Part shown: positions 49,713 through 62,200 of the stretch, one piece after another
Layout of the letters: every line of letters begins with the position of its first letter
Numbering within the stretch: position 1 is the first letter of the stretch
DNA from: Zonotrichia leucophrys gambelii
Lineage: Eukaryota > Chordata > Aves > Passeriformes > Passerellidae
DNA: 64,000 bases
Assembly: GCF_028769735.1 (NCBI RefSeq)
Contig: NC_088194.1
Coordinates: forward strand, 1,372,319 to 1,436,318
Direction: 5' to 3'
Notes under the pieces: generated by a model
The model's database searches: none
Seen by the model: only the letters and a program-made list of their open reading frames with translations
What the model was told of the DNA's origin: nothing
Program-made: the position numbers and the translations under genes

Positions 49713-51409
49713 ATGAGGGCCCTGCTCCTGCTCACCCTCCTGGCCCTGCTCGCCCTCGGCCTCTGCCGCAGAGGTACCGGGGAGCCCGGGGCTGCTGGGG
49801 GCACTGGGGGTGATGCTGTGGTTATTGGGGGTGATTCTGTGCCCGCTGGAGGTGATTCTGTGCCCTGGGGGTGATGCTGGGGGCACTGGGGGTGATGCTG
49901 TGGGCACTGGGGGTGATGCTGTGGATATTGGGGGTGATTCCATGTGCACTGGGGGAGATTCTATGCCATGGGGTGATTCTGTGGACACTGGGGATGGCTC
50001 TGTGCCCACTGGGGGTGATTCTGTGGACATTAGGGGTGATTTGGTGCACTGGGGGTGATTCTGGACACTGGGGGTGATTCCATGGACACACTGAGGGTGA
50101 TTCTGGACACTGGGAGTGATTCTGTGCCCCTGGGGTGATTCTGTGGATATCAGGGGTGATTCTGTGCCCTGGGGATGACTCTCTGGACGCTGGAGGTGAT
50201 TCTGTGGACTCTGGGGGTGATTTTATGGACACTGGGGATTATTCTGGACACTGGGAGTGATTTTATGGACACTGGGGCTGATTCTGTGCCCACTGGGGGT
50301 GATTCTGTGCCCTGGGAAGGGCCCTGGAGGGAGCAAAGGGACTGGGCAAACTCTGCTGAGCTTTGGGGGGCACGGGGGTTCAATGGAGAAATAGAGACCG
50401 GGACATCCTTCAGCAGACTGGGGGGGACTCAGGGACGGACGTGAGCCCCAAAATGAGTGGGGTGAGAGCAGAGCAGGGTGGGAGGGAAGAGCAGGACCCC
50501 CCTGTGAGCGCGGCCACCCCTCCGTGTCACCCACAGCTGCCGCCGATGGCTCTGCCAGCACCAAGGACTCGCCCAGCTCCGAAGGTGAGTGAGCCTGGGG
50601 ACAGGGGACACACACGGGGGACACACACAGGGGACAGGGGACACACACACGGGGGACAGGAGACCCACACACAGGGGACACACACACAGGGGACACACAC
50701 AGGGCACAGGGGACAGGGGACACACACAGGGCACAGGGGACATACACACAGGGGACAGGGGACACACACAGGGCACAGGGGACAGGTCACACACAGGGGA
50801 CAGGGGACACACACGGGGGACACACACGGGGGACAGGGGACACACACACAGGGGACACACACGGGGGACAGGAGACACACACAGGGGACAGGGGACACAC
50901 ACGGGGGACAGGGGACACACACACAGGGCACAGGGGACACACACAGGGGACAGGGGACACACACACAGGGGACACACAGGGGACAGGGGACACACACGGG
51001 GGACAGGGGACACACACACAGGGGACAGGGGACACACACAGGGGACACACACGGGGGACAGGGGACACACACACAGGGGACAGGTGACAGGACCCCCCTG
51101 ACCCCCCTGTCCCTGCAGCCTTCCTCTCCAGACGCGCCAGCGCCGAGCTGGTGCAGAGGCAGAAGCGCAACGCCGGCCATGGCAGGTGAGCATCGCTGGG
51201 TGCAGCCGGGGGAGGTTTGGTGGCCCAGGGACCCCGCAGACCCCCCGGGTGTCCCTTTGTGTCCCTTTGTCCCCAGCAGCGGCCCCGGGGCCCCGCCGGA
51301 CCCGCTGGAGGCCAAGCGCGAGGTGTGCGAGCTCAACCCGGACTGCGACGAGCTGGCGGATCAGATCGGGCTGCAGGAGGCGTACCGGCGTTACTACGGG
51401 CTGGTGTGA
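49713..51409 (+). CDS. BGLAP: Osteocalcin (bone Gla protein) precursor
   Basis: BGLAP is secreted by osteoblasts; it binds calcium and hydroxyapatite after vitamin K-dependent gamma-carboxylation. Coding exons 49713-49773, 50537-50584, 51119-51185, 51277-51409; 102 aa, human 100. A Leu-rich signal peptide covers residues 1-18 or so. The propeptide ends in the furin-like RQKR at 50-53. The mature 49-residue protein starts NAGHG and ends YGLV. Relative to the mature chain, Glu17, Glu21 and Glu24 are the Gla sites and Cys23/Cys29 form the disulfide, all conserved; [17 protein letters not shown] is near-identical to other vertebrates. Exon 4 has a tandem CAGCAG acceptor. Introns 1 and 2 are mostly minisatellite. 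Confidence 0.97.
49797..50320 (+). repeat. About 21-bp minisatellite in BGLAP intron 1
   Basis: About 25 units of GGGGGTGATTCTGTGGACACT with variants (GTGCCCACT, ATGCTGTGGGC). It covers about 70% of the 763-bp intron. Confidence 0.95.
50590..51092 (+). repeat. GGGGACACACACAC minisatellite in BGLAP intron 2
   Basis: Words GGGGACACACACA, GGGGACAGG and GGGCACAGG alternate across about 500 bp of the 534-bp intron. Exon 3 begins 27 bp after the array. Confidence 0.95.
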
Positions 51410-51535
51410 GCCCTGCCCTGCCTGGGGAGGGGGCTGAGCGCTCCAGGAACCCCCCCTGTCAGCCCCACACCCCTACACTGCACCCTCCCACCCTTCTGTT
51501 AGCCCTGGAATGAAATAAATGCAAATGTAGAGCCA
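51410..51535 (+). terminator. BGLAP: BGLAP 3' UTR and poly(A) signal
   Basis: Short 3' UTR with AATAAA at 51514-51519. Sequence from 51.54 to 52.14 kb shows no gene on either strand. Confidence 0.85.
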
Positions 51536-52544
51536 GTTCCTCCCCAAGCCTGGGTGTGGGTGGTGGGAGGATTCGGGATGTGCTCTGTGTCACCCCGTCC
51601 CGTCCATCCTGGGTTCCCTCCTGTGCCCCCCAGGCTCCAAGGAGGAGGTGCTGTCACCCCCAGGTGCTGCTGCCAGCCCAGAGCTGCCCCATCACCATCC
51701 CAGTTTAATTTAAAATTGTTTCTCCCAAACTTGGGGTTACTGGGGAGCAGCAGGGCTGATCCACACACCCCTGGCCGGGAATTTCATCACAAACCACCTT
51801 AATTACTCATTAACCTTGAGACACACATGCTTACACTGCTGGGTCTTGTGTGGGGACCCCAAATTCATGGGATGACTGCTGGAAAATGGAATTTGGGAAT
51901 ATGGGATGAATTCATGGAATTCAGGGGTGCAGCCAGAGCAGCACAAGGCTCTGGGCAGGGGATGGGCAGGGGAAGGCGGTGAGCACTGCAAAGAGGAGCC
52001 GGTGGCAGCAGCCAAGCTCAGCCCCACTCCAGGCACAGTCCCAGCAGCAGAGCAGCTCTGGGGAGGAGGGGGAGGAGCAGAGGGAACCTTCTGGAAGCCC
52101 CCTGGGGTGGTGGGAGCGCCTGAGCCCTGCCCTGGGCCACCCTGACTCACCGGGCAGAGGAGCAGGGGGTCGGTGTAGAGGAAGGGGCACTCCAAAGTCT
52201 GCAGCTCCTTGCTCTGCTGGCGATGCTCCAGCTGGGGGAATTGTGAAGGGGGCACAGACCCCTGCCAGCTCCCACAGCAAGGACCCCCCAAAACCTCGGG
52301 TTTCATCCTGAGCAGGGGGAATCAGCAAGAGGAGCAAAAAGCTGAGAAGGAGGAAAGCTCCACCCCCAGTTTCCTTATCCCAAACACTCTGGGAACAGCA
52401 GGAGAGGCCAGTGCAGGTGAAGGAGCTCAAAGCAGCCACAGGGACAAAGCAGCAGCGTCAGACAGGGCTGACCAGGAGTCTGGCATGGCAAATGTGCAGC
52501 CTGTGACAGACACACGGTGTCAGGGGGCCTGCAGCTCCCTGTGC

Positions 52545-52672
52545 CAGCCCATCCCTGTGCCAGCCCATCCCCGTGCCAGCCCATCCCCGTGCCAGCCCAG
52601 CCCCGTGCCAGCCCATCCCCGTGCCAGCCCATCCCCGTGCCAGCCCAGCCCTGTGCCAGTCCAGCGTCACAG
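52545..52672 (+). repeat. CCAGCCCATCCCCGTG minisatellite
   Basis: About eight units of 16 bp (CCAGCCCATCCCCGTG / CCAGCCCAGCCC). It lies between two PAQR6 relic blocks where intervening exons would be expected. Confidence 0.9.
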
Positions 52673-52859
52673 CTGCTGCAGATGTGCTGGGCAGGCACTG
52701 CCATGGAGCTGTGATGTGGGCACAGCTGGGGACAGAGGGACAGGGACAGACAAGCAGCGGGCAGATGAGCAGTGCTGGGCCCAGCAGATCCCCCAGGGAG
52801 GATGGGAGCACCAGGCAGTGCCACCTGAATCCCTGCTGGCACAGCAGGTTCTGAGGTGA

Positions 52860-53145
52860 GCTCTGTCCCCGTCCCCATCCTCATCTCCATCCCCTCCTCA
52901 TCCCTCTCCCTGTCCATGTCCCTAACCCCATCTCTGTCCCTAATCCCATCCCTATCCCCACTGCCAGCCTTTCTTTGTCCCCATCTCCTCCCCATCCCTG
53001 TTCCCATCTCCACAACCACTCCTGCCCCCATTCCCATCCCATCATTTCATCACTCCCATCCTTGCCCCTGTTCCCATCACCATTCCCATCTCCACCCCCA
53101 TTCCCATTCCCACCCCCATCCCTGTCCCCATCCTCTCCTGCTCAG
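52860..53145 (+). repeat. CCCATCC-type low-complexity tract
   Basis: C/T-rich irregular words (CCCCATCCTCATCTCCATCC, CCCATTCCCATC) fill the space between PAQR6 relic blocks. It gives spurious Pro/Ser/His frames. Confidence 0.85.
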
Positions 53146-53259
53146 CAGGAATTGTGTCCAGGGCTGTCTCATTCACCACCAGAAAGGAGCTGAGGACACA
53201 GTCAGAGCTCTTGGGGTCCCAGTACCCCAACATGATCCCATCCTCCCAGAAGATCTGTG

Positions 53260-56200
53260 GGGACAGCAGGGCAGCCCAAGAGCTGGGGAAACTGAGGCAG
53301 GGTGGGTTGGGAGTATCATGGGGTGTCCAGGTGATTTCCCATCTCAGATGAGGGAATCACCTGGACTCCCCATGAAAAAAAGTAAACACCCACTCAGCCC
53401 AAAACTCACACAGTGAGAGGAAGGAAAACCCAAAATGATCCAAAAGTATCTGGACAAAGGAGGCAGAGCAGCGCTGCTGAGAAGCACCAGGGGTGTGCTG
53501 GCCATGGGGGTCACCTGCAGAGCCCCCTCCTCACCCTGCCTTGGGCTGGGGGTCTGGTCCTGCTCTTGCCCTGGCAGGAGGGGCAGATGGGGCTCTGCAG
53601 GGGCCCAAAGGCAGCTTTGTGCTGTTCACATCCCCAACCCTGCCACAGCCTTGCTCTGGCTGAAATCCCCCCAAATTCCCAGTGCAGACACGACCCTGAC
53701 TGTGCATGGGGGCACACGGGAGCCTCCAGCTGGAGGGGCCACAGCTCTGGGCTTGAAATGCCACCAAGCTGGGACAGCCAGGGCAGGTGACAAAGGCAGG
53801 TCCATGCACGGGGCCTCAAACACCCACCAGGTCACACTGCAGGAGGAGATCTGGGAGGGAAGAGGTGGAGAAACCAAATTTGGGCAAACAAAACCTGGCA
53901 GAGGCTCCAGCTCAGCCCGTGGGGCAAATGCCAGCAGAAGATCCAGGCTGCAGCTGGGTGGAGCTCAGGGAACAGAGGAGACAGATGCTTTCCAAAACCC
54001 CAATTTTTGGGGATTTATTGATCCCCAGAGGATTTGTGTGCTGGGCACAGCACGAGCAGCCCAAAACCCCCACGTGCCTGTCCAAGGAGCCCGAGGTGCT
54101 CTGGGCTCTGCTGCTCTGGTGGCCCCAGGCAAGGGAAGTCACCCCCTGTCCCCAGGGGTGCTGGCAGGAGGCCACAGGGAGGGTTTGGGGTCTCCACACT
54201 GGGTGCAGACCCTGGTGCCTCCAAAATAAGCCACGAGGCACAGCAAGCCCAGGCAGGGAGATGCTCAAGGCAGGGGATGACACGTCTGGAGCAGAAGTGG
54301 GAAGCTGAGGCACAGGAGGGGAGGGGAACAGGCAGTGAGAAACAACCAGGGGCAGACACAGCAGCTCCTGGGGCTCCTGCAGGATTCAGCTCCACAGGAG
54401 CAGCACCAGGAGCTGACCAGAGCTGTGGCCTTTTCCTGCTCCAATTTCACCTCGGTCTGTTCCCATGAAGGGCTGTGGGACAAACCCCCACCCCCAGAGC
54501 CCCCCCAGCAGCACCATCCTGCACGGAGCAGCAATGGAGGCTCAGGCCTTGGTACAGGGCTGGCAGCCTCTTGGCACGGCCCTGCCAAGCAGGGAAAAGC
54601 ATTCCCAGAGTGGGATGGAGCAGTGCCAGTCCCTTTGTGCCAGCTCAGCCCTGGGGCAGGGCAGAGCTCACCCCCAGCCCCTTTCCCTGCTGGGGACTGA
54701 GGCTGGATTCCCTTTTAACACCTCTGACCTTCCTGCTGGTGGCAGCCTCCGAAACTTTCTCCAAAGAGAAACCAAAGAGGGAGCGAGAATTATGGCAGCG
54801 CTCGATGCTCCCCACCAGGGGAAGCAGAGCAGGAGCTCTGACAGCAATGAATTCAGGGCAGGAATATTCATTTATTTTCTCTCCTTTGGCACCAGGGCAT
54901 GGTGGGACCCTCACAGCCCAATCTCCAACCTGAAGCCCCCAGCCCACCCTGTCCCAGCACCTTGAATGGACACTGGAAAGTCACACATTTTAAAAATTTA
55001 TATTTTCCTTGTGTCACATTTCTCCATCCCCTTGCCCCCATTAAAAATGAGCTAGGCCAGGTCCTGGTGCAGGGCCAGGGGTGCTCCTGTGGCAGCAGAG
55101 CCCCAAAAGAGGATGAAATCATCTCAAATCACAGAGACAGCAAGGGAAATGCTGTTCCCATCACAGGGCTAAGGAAGGACCCACCTGCACTTCCCTCACT
55201 GGAAAGTCTCGTCAGCAAAGCAGATTTGGGTGCATTTACAGATGGAAAATGCACTCAGCTGCTCAGGAAAGGTGGGAATGACCACAGGACACACACAGTA
55301 CAAACATCTGGTATTTTATTAAGCCAGTTGCTGTGCTCAGACCATGGTCAGACATTTGCTGGGAGCCCCAGCCCCTGTCACCCAGCTGGGCCCCAATCCC
55401 CTCAATCCTCCCTGGCTCTGCAAGCCCCTGTGCCACACGAGGGCTGGGGAGAGGTGATTGTCCCTCGCCTCCAACCTGCATCCCCTCCCTGCCAGTGGCC
55501 AGGCCAGCAACACAACCCTGTCCCTGCCCACTGCTGCACACCCAGAAGGAAAAGAGCCCAAAATTGAAGATGTGAGACAAAATCCGAGGCATTTGCGGGT
55601 GGCCTCAAGCCAAGCAAGGATGGGAGCAGAGGAGCTGCTTGGAACAGCCCATGAAACCATGGAGCAGAAGCCCAACAAGCACCAGTGACTGTGTCCACCA
55701 TGGCTTGGGGACAGCCCAGCCAGCCTCAGCCACCACAGCCCTGTGTCCTCCCAGCGTGGGGTCACCCCAGGAACCCCGAACCGCTCCACAGGGTGGTAAT
55801 GAAGAGAAAAACCAAACCCAAGAAACACACCAGAACACAGGAACACTCTTGTTTTTCAGCCCACAAGATGGTTTTTCTGTTTGCTCTCCTTCCCAGCGCA
55901 GCAGGCACCACTGGACTGGGTGACAGGGCAAGCCTGGGGTTGGTGCAGGAGGATCCACGGCCAGAGCCTGCAGCCTCCACCCTGCCCGATGCTCTCTGCT
56001 GAGGCAGCTCACAGTTCTGGCTTGGACAGGCATGCCCAGGGTGGGGGAGCTCTCAGGGAGCCCCCAGTGCAGCACCACAGCAGCCACAGGCTGCACAGAG
56101 CCTTCCACAGCCCAGCATCCCCTCTGCCCCCAGCCCCAGAGCCACTCTGAGCAGCACAACGCGCCAGGGGAGAACCCAGCAGCCCTGGGACAGAGCAGAT

Positions 56201-59200
56201 CTGTGCAAGGAGGAAACTCCAGCTCACCCTGAGGGTTGGGATGGGCAGAGCAGTGCTTTGCTTTCCCCAGGCCAGGGATGATGTGCTGAGCCCCCTCAGA
56301 AGGCCAGGCTTGCTGGAGGACACTCCCACACTCTGCAGCCTCCCAGGTTTTCAGCTCCAGCTGTCTCTGACTGGGGATGCAAATCCTAAAACCATTCACC
56401 AGCTCCTCAAGCACAGGAGAGTAGCACAGGGACCCTTCAGGTGTCCTTTTTTAGGTGACAATCCCTTCCCATCCAGCCTAGAGTGGAAGGTGCCATGGGG
56501 GCAGTCAGGATTCCCCCCTGCAGGTATGCAAAACCTTGGAATATCAAACCAACCCCTCAGGGAGCAGAGCAGTGACTAAGGCAGAGCTGTGAGCAGCCCC
56601 TGTTGTTGCCATGTAGCCCCACATGGGCTCACAGCAGCTCCTCTGCCTCTGGTTACAGAAAATGAGTTTATTTGCTTTGTTCTTAACTGGATCTGTGCCC
56701 ACCAAGGCCTCAGTGAGTCAGCACACAGCTCCTCCTCAGCCTGGCCAGCTGTGGCTCCCAGCTGCCACCCTGCACAGCTGTGGGAGCTGCAAGAACTGAA
56801 AACATTTGCCATCAAGTGAAACACTTGCCACCAGCGAGACAGGAATTCCCTCTGGGCTGTTGCTTTGCCTCTACTGCTCCTCCCTCCCCTCAAGGTCCAG
56901 CCAGGACCCAGGGAAAGCTCAGCCTGAAGCTGAAGGCTGCCCCCAGCTCCTCACTGCTCTGACCACAGCCCTGCAAAGCTTCTCTTCAGCAGCCACAAGG
57001 GTGACACTGAGGCTCTCAGGGCAAACACACCAAGCTCAGCCCCAGGGACCTCCAGACCCCAGGATCAGGGGGGTTTCTTCAGCAGAGCACATCAACCCTG
57101 TGCCCCCACCAGACAAGGAGGGCTTCACCCAACAACAGTCCCACAAGGAGATTCCCTTCTTTTTCCACCCCATTGAACAGAAACAATGAGCTCCACAAAC
57201 AAATGACTTCAAATAAAACCACTGGAGGGGAAGAGTGACTGGGAGCTTCACAACCCATCTCAGATCTCCAAGAATCCCCAAGGTGTGCCAGTCTCTGCCC
57301 TGCTGTCCTGCACATGGCCTTCTCTTGGCTTATCCAAGCAAAGCACTGTGAGTTTCAGGAGAAGATCCTGCAGGGAAAGCCCTGTCCCTCCAGCTGGACC
57401 AGGCAGGTTGGCATTTCCCTCTGCTGTGCTGTAAAGGAGCTGGAACTGGAATAGAAATGAATCCTCTGGTACTTGTGCTGGTATTTTTAGTTTTTACCTG
57501 AAAACAAGAACAGCCTGCCCCTGCAGTACAACACACCATGCTCAGAGCCTGCACAGAGTGGAGGATGTGACTCAGCTTCTCATGTTTTGCTCTCTGGCTG
57601 TAGCAGTTTCTGGCTGGCCCATGTGAGAACACAGACAGATAGAAGACTCCAGTGGTTTGTACTTGCATAGCTGCTGCTGGTTCATGTGGATGGAGACACC
57701 TCTTTGTGGGCACACAGAGGCAAGAAAAGGGAGCAGGAAGAGACTGCCCAGCCCCTCTCCTGCTGCCCTGGGAGCAACCTGCAGCTTCACATGCGAGTGG
57801 CAGCGTGTCAGACACAGGCTGAGTGAGATGCTGCCAGGATGGAGCTCTGCAGGATCCCTCCCAGCTCTTCCAGCACCTTTCCAGGTAGCATCAGCCCTCC
57901 TGTCTGGGATGCCAAAAGCAGGGAGCAGTCTGTGAATCTCCTGCACAGCCTCTGCCAGCCCAGAGGGATGTGAGAAAAGAGGACACAGCTCTGTCACCAT
58001 CTCTAGCACAGCATTGCAGCAGTGGTGCATTGAACAACCAGCAGAAGATAATGGCTTTGAGATTCTCCTTCCTCCTCCACAGCCTATTGAAAGATTTAGT
58101 GGGGAAAAAAAAAGGGAAAAAAAAAGAAAAGATGAAAAAGAGGCTTTGGGTCCTTTGGAGACATCTGCTCCATCCCAGTGTTGCAGTGCTCAAGCCAAGC
58201 ATTTGAGCCTTAATGGTGCATAAATCCCACCCGGCTCTTCTCTCTCTCTTTCAGCAGTTCTGCCAGATTCCTCCTTTTCTCCAAGGTCTAATGCATAGTG
58301 GGAGAAGCTGGGGATGGAGGCAGAGTCCTGTGGGCTCCCTGGAGCAGCGTGGTGGAGCTTGTGTTGCTCATGAAGTGTGCAGCTCCCAGGGAGAGTGGAG
58401 TGCAACGTGGGGCTGCTCCCTCCTCACAGGCCAACATCCCTTTGCACTGAGCCTGCTCCATGGGGGCCTGGGAAAGGAAATAAATATGCTTGTTCTAAGA
58501 AAAAAAAAAAATTATATTAAGAGCTTCTTCCCCCTTTTAAATAGAGTGTTTCCTTTTCTTTCTGATGTTGGAAGAGTATCCAAAACCCCAAAGGAACTCT
58601 TCTTTTTTCTTTTTTTGTTTAATATTATTCATATATATAAAAACTAAAAATTAAAAGGAAAAAAACCCTTGAAAAATAATTAATTCAAAAGGAGGAGATG
58701 GGGGGGGGGGGAGAAATCCTATCCACTTTCCTGTCCCCAGATTGCCAAACAAGAGCAAAACACTCTTTGGATCTTCTTCCCCACGGCGGAGGGCTCCGTT
58801 TCTGCTGCACTGGTTTGGTTTTGCTGAAGTGAAGTCCATGCTTTGAACCACCAGCCTGCTCCTGCTGGCCAAGCAAGCTTTGGGAGGAAGGAGGGGGATG
58901 AAGGACTGCCTGTCTCTCGCCCATCTCTGCCCACTGGGAGAAGGGCAGAGCTCTGCCCCGGCCGTTCCCATTCCGAGGGGCCTCTCTCAGAGCAGCTGGC
59001 TCCATCAGAGCTGTACAGCCTGTCTGCTCAGGATGCAGGTGGAGGGTGTCAGTGTGCGTGCCCACTTTGGATTTTTGTTTTTTTTTTTTTAATTCATTTG
59101 GGTAGGTATTTTTGTTGCTGTTGCTGCTGCTGCTGCTTCTTCGTGTCTTAAGTGTCGCCCAGATTGTTGTTTCCTTCGTTCAGACGCTGCACGTTGCGAG

Positions 59201-59242
59201 AGGGGGAGAGAAAGGTTCACCAACCCGATGCCTTTCTGACCA
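53260..59242 (-). other. PAQR6–SMG5 intergenic DNA and SMG5 3' UTR
   Basis: No protein gene recognised on either strand. The side next to SMG5 is its 3' UTR, read on the minus strand. Reverse-strand AATAAA signals occur near 56666, 55313 (TTAATAAAATACC followed by a GT-rich stretch) and 54868, so the end of SMG5 cannot be fixed. 56190-56400 is a diverged copy of the repeat in PMF1 intron 3 (GAGCAGATCTGTGCAAGG, GGAAACTCCAGCTCACC). About 58080-58130 and 58490-58680 are A-rich or A/T-rich. A CAG/CTG-type run (GCTGCTGCTGCTGC) lies near 59118-59135. Confidence 0.5.
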
Positions 59243-62200
59243 TCAGCCCATCTCTTTCCACTGCTTGTAAAACTCCAGAACATTTTTTATCTCTATGCTG
59301 GCATTGGCGGCTGCCTGGATGGCAGACTGCAAAGCAAACACAGAAGAACAGGTGGTTAATTTTTAAACACAGAAAAAGGTGGGTAATTTTTAACTTGCCC
59401 TGGCAAGGCAGCTGCCATTCCCAGCCTGGGGACTCTCCAGCAGCCTGGCACAGCTGGAAGGCCAAATCCTCCCAATTCTCATTGCTCTGGTACAAGAGGC
59501 CTGCAGAGACATGGAATTAAATTCTTTACCTGTCCCAGAATACTCTGTATCACAAAACCAAGAAGCCTTGAGGGAATACAGAATCTCAACATAAAAATTT
59601 GGGGAAACCAAACTTTGGGGATCAGCCAAAGTAAAAACATTTTAAAACATCTCTTTCCAATCAATCACATGATATCCTTGCTAGGAAGCAGAATGGCTCA
59701 GCTCAGGCAGACAAGAGCTACTGACCTGCATGGGCACTGAGAAGGAGCTGGGGTCCTCCAGCTGGAAGCCTGTGATGATGGTGACCATTCCCGTGGTGTC
59801 ATCCTCCCCACTGCCCTGGGACACTGTCAGCTGCTTGCAGCTGTCCAGGATTTTATAGAGATTCCTGCCAGAACAGAGAAACAGAGGGGAAGGTCAGCAG
59901 GAAGGCCACATCTGCTCAGGACAATAAATGGAAAGCAGAGCTGCTTTCCTGTTGTCATTAAGGACTTTTCTGAGACCTTTCTGAGCACAGAGTGCTTTGT
60001 GTAACATGCACAGGTGGCTGTCCTTATCTCCAAGGAATTTCATCATTATTCACATAGAACAAGCTCTGCAATGGGTCCCAGTGCTAACACCTCTCCCCAA
60101 AGCCACCTGCCTGCTGTGAGCCCAGCTCAGACATCTTCAGATGCTGAAATCTTACCAGGCATCTAAATCTTGTCTCTTCAATTTATGCCTCTCAAAGCTC
60201 TTCCCGACATCTTTCTGGCAACGAATGTACCTGAGGAGAAAGCAGAGTCTCTGAGCTCATATGGAGAGTGTGACACAGGCTGAAGTCAGCAGCTCCTCTG
60301 GGTGCTGCAGGGCTTCCCCCAACCCAAATTTAACACCCAAATAAATGTCCATCCTCAGCAAGGAATGCTCTGTGAATCCCTTCCATCCCCTCCCTGCCTC
60401 AGCACCATTCCCATATGGTGCCTCTCACACACAGCACCACATGTCTCAAGCCCACCAGCCCTGATAAGGACCCCAGAGATGCAGTTTGTCCTTTCAGCAG
60501 TGTTTCTGCAGAGCACCCAGGCACAATTCAGCTCCTCCAGCACTCAGTGCAGTGGTAAAGGTCACTGCTCCAGTTTATACAACAACAGAGATGCAACCCC
60601 ACCACTGCTCAGAAGCTTCTGCACTTCACAGCTGAGCAGCAGCTACCAGCACATCTGAAGAACCAGCTGCTGCATCTGCTCCTTCCCATTCCTGAACTCT
60701 GGCTTTTCCTTGGCCCACTCCTCATTCTGCTCCAAGGGATCCACAGCCTGCTCCCACCCAAAGCCCACCCATTCCAAAAGCAAAGGAAAATCCCACCCTG
60801 TCCTGCTCTCACCTGTTTCCCTTTTTAAATTCTGCCTCCAGATACCGAATGCTGTCCCGAGCACCGGCGTTCTCCTTTTTCAGGAAGTCCAGGCCATCGA
60901 TAACTAACAGGAACAAACACCAAAAACCCAAAACCATCTTGGTTACAGTTCCACTTCTGCAAACTAATCCAGAGGTGTAAAGTACTGCCCATTCCACAGA
61001 ACACTGCCCAATGCACAGCTCCCACAGGAGAGGCATAGAGGGAACAGGAGCTCTCTCAGCTCTTCTGACACACTCTGTCAAAATCCCAAGCATGGGCCAC
61101 ACACAGAACAGGCCCCAAAAGCAACACATCAAAAGGGTGCTGCAACTGTTCCAAATGAAGTGAAGGAGGAGAGAAAGCCACCACCCAGGCCCCTGGGGCC
61201 TGCTCCCAGCACAGAAGGGTCAGGGGGCAGCCACCTGCAGTCTCCTGCTGTGGAGTCCCCATACCTGTTCGAGGGATGATGATGATGAACCTCCCACTTG
61301 TGGCCAGCTGCTTGACAAGAGCCAGGTGCTGGCAGAGGGCCTGGGTGTCAGGAACCAGGTAAGGAGACATGGCTGACTGTGCCTTGGGCTGCTGGAGACT
61401 GCCCTCCAGCTGAGACACCTCCAGCTGAAAACACACATGCAAAGACACTCGCATCACATTGATGCTGAAACAAATCACCAAACAGGACAAGACTTGCCCT
61501 GCAAAGCCCCACCAGGCCCTTCCAAACTCCAAGCATACAGAACAGAGGGCTGGATGCAACACAGGGTCAGCAAGAGAAGAGGATCTCACTCTGCACTGCC
61601 CAGTGCAGCCCCACCTTGAGTACTGGGAACAGTTTGGGGCACCTTGATGTAAGAGGGGCACTGAAATATTAGAGAGTGTCCAGAGTGGGACAACCAGGAT
61701 GGTGAAAGGCCTCAGGTGGCTGAGGTCACTCAGTTTGCTCAGCTTGGGGCAGAGAAGGCTGAGGGTGACCACTCCATCACAGCCTACACCTTCCTCAAGG
61801 GGTCAGCAAGCAGGAGGTGCTGCCTTCCTCTCTCCAGTGAGTAGCAATGGGATGGAGGAAATGGTACATTTCATTTCCAGCTTCATTGCTGCATCAGGGC
61901 AAGTTCAGGCTGAACATTTAGGAACAAGCTCCTCAGGAAAGTGGCTGTCACACCAAGCCTGCCAGAACTCAAGGAGTGCCTGAACTACACTCGTGGGCAT
62001 TCAGTTTAAAGTCTCATGTGAGGAGCAGGGAATTGGGACTCCTGATCCTTATGGGATCCCTTCCAACCTGAGATACTCTACAGTTCAATCTATGCAGAAT
62101 GGAGTTACTGCCTCTGTGTGGGACAGGAGCAGAGTTCCCCCTTCCCTTCCCTGGTTGTGACATTCCAGCCACTACCCTGCTGGTTTTCAGGCTGGAACTG

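Larger units (their letters stand above)
52151..53254 (-). pseudogene. PAQR6: Decayed PAQR6 (membrane progestin receptor delta)
   Basis: Remains of a PAQR-family seven-helix membrane receptor gene, in the position and strand PAQR6 has beside BGLAP and SMG5 in human. Three minus-strand blocks are seen. 53254-53165, after CCCCACAG, gives IFWEDGIMLGYWDPKSSDC then VLSSFLVVNET, where PAQR6 continues NETVNIWTH; here it runs into unrelated residues. 52500-52389, after CTGTCACAG, gives LHIC, then a TGA stop, then CFVPVAALSSFTCTGLSCCS; about 35 residues between HIC and FVP are missing and the donor is poor. 52231-52151, with good AG and GTGAGT borders, gives LEHRQQSKELQTLECPFLYT. The helix 1-2 block and the C-terminal HLPERLAPG/GHSHQLFH blocks were not found. 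A divergent functional gene is less likely. Confidence 0.62.

Noticed and set aside
50363..51409. 348-residue frame ending in the osteocalcin C-terminus
   Set aside because: The TGDRGHT part is the intron 2 minisatellite read through; true BGLAP exons have proper splice sites and match osteocalcin without it.
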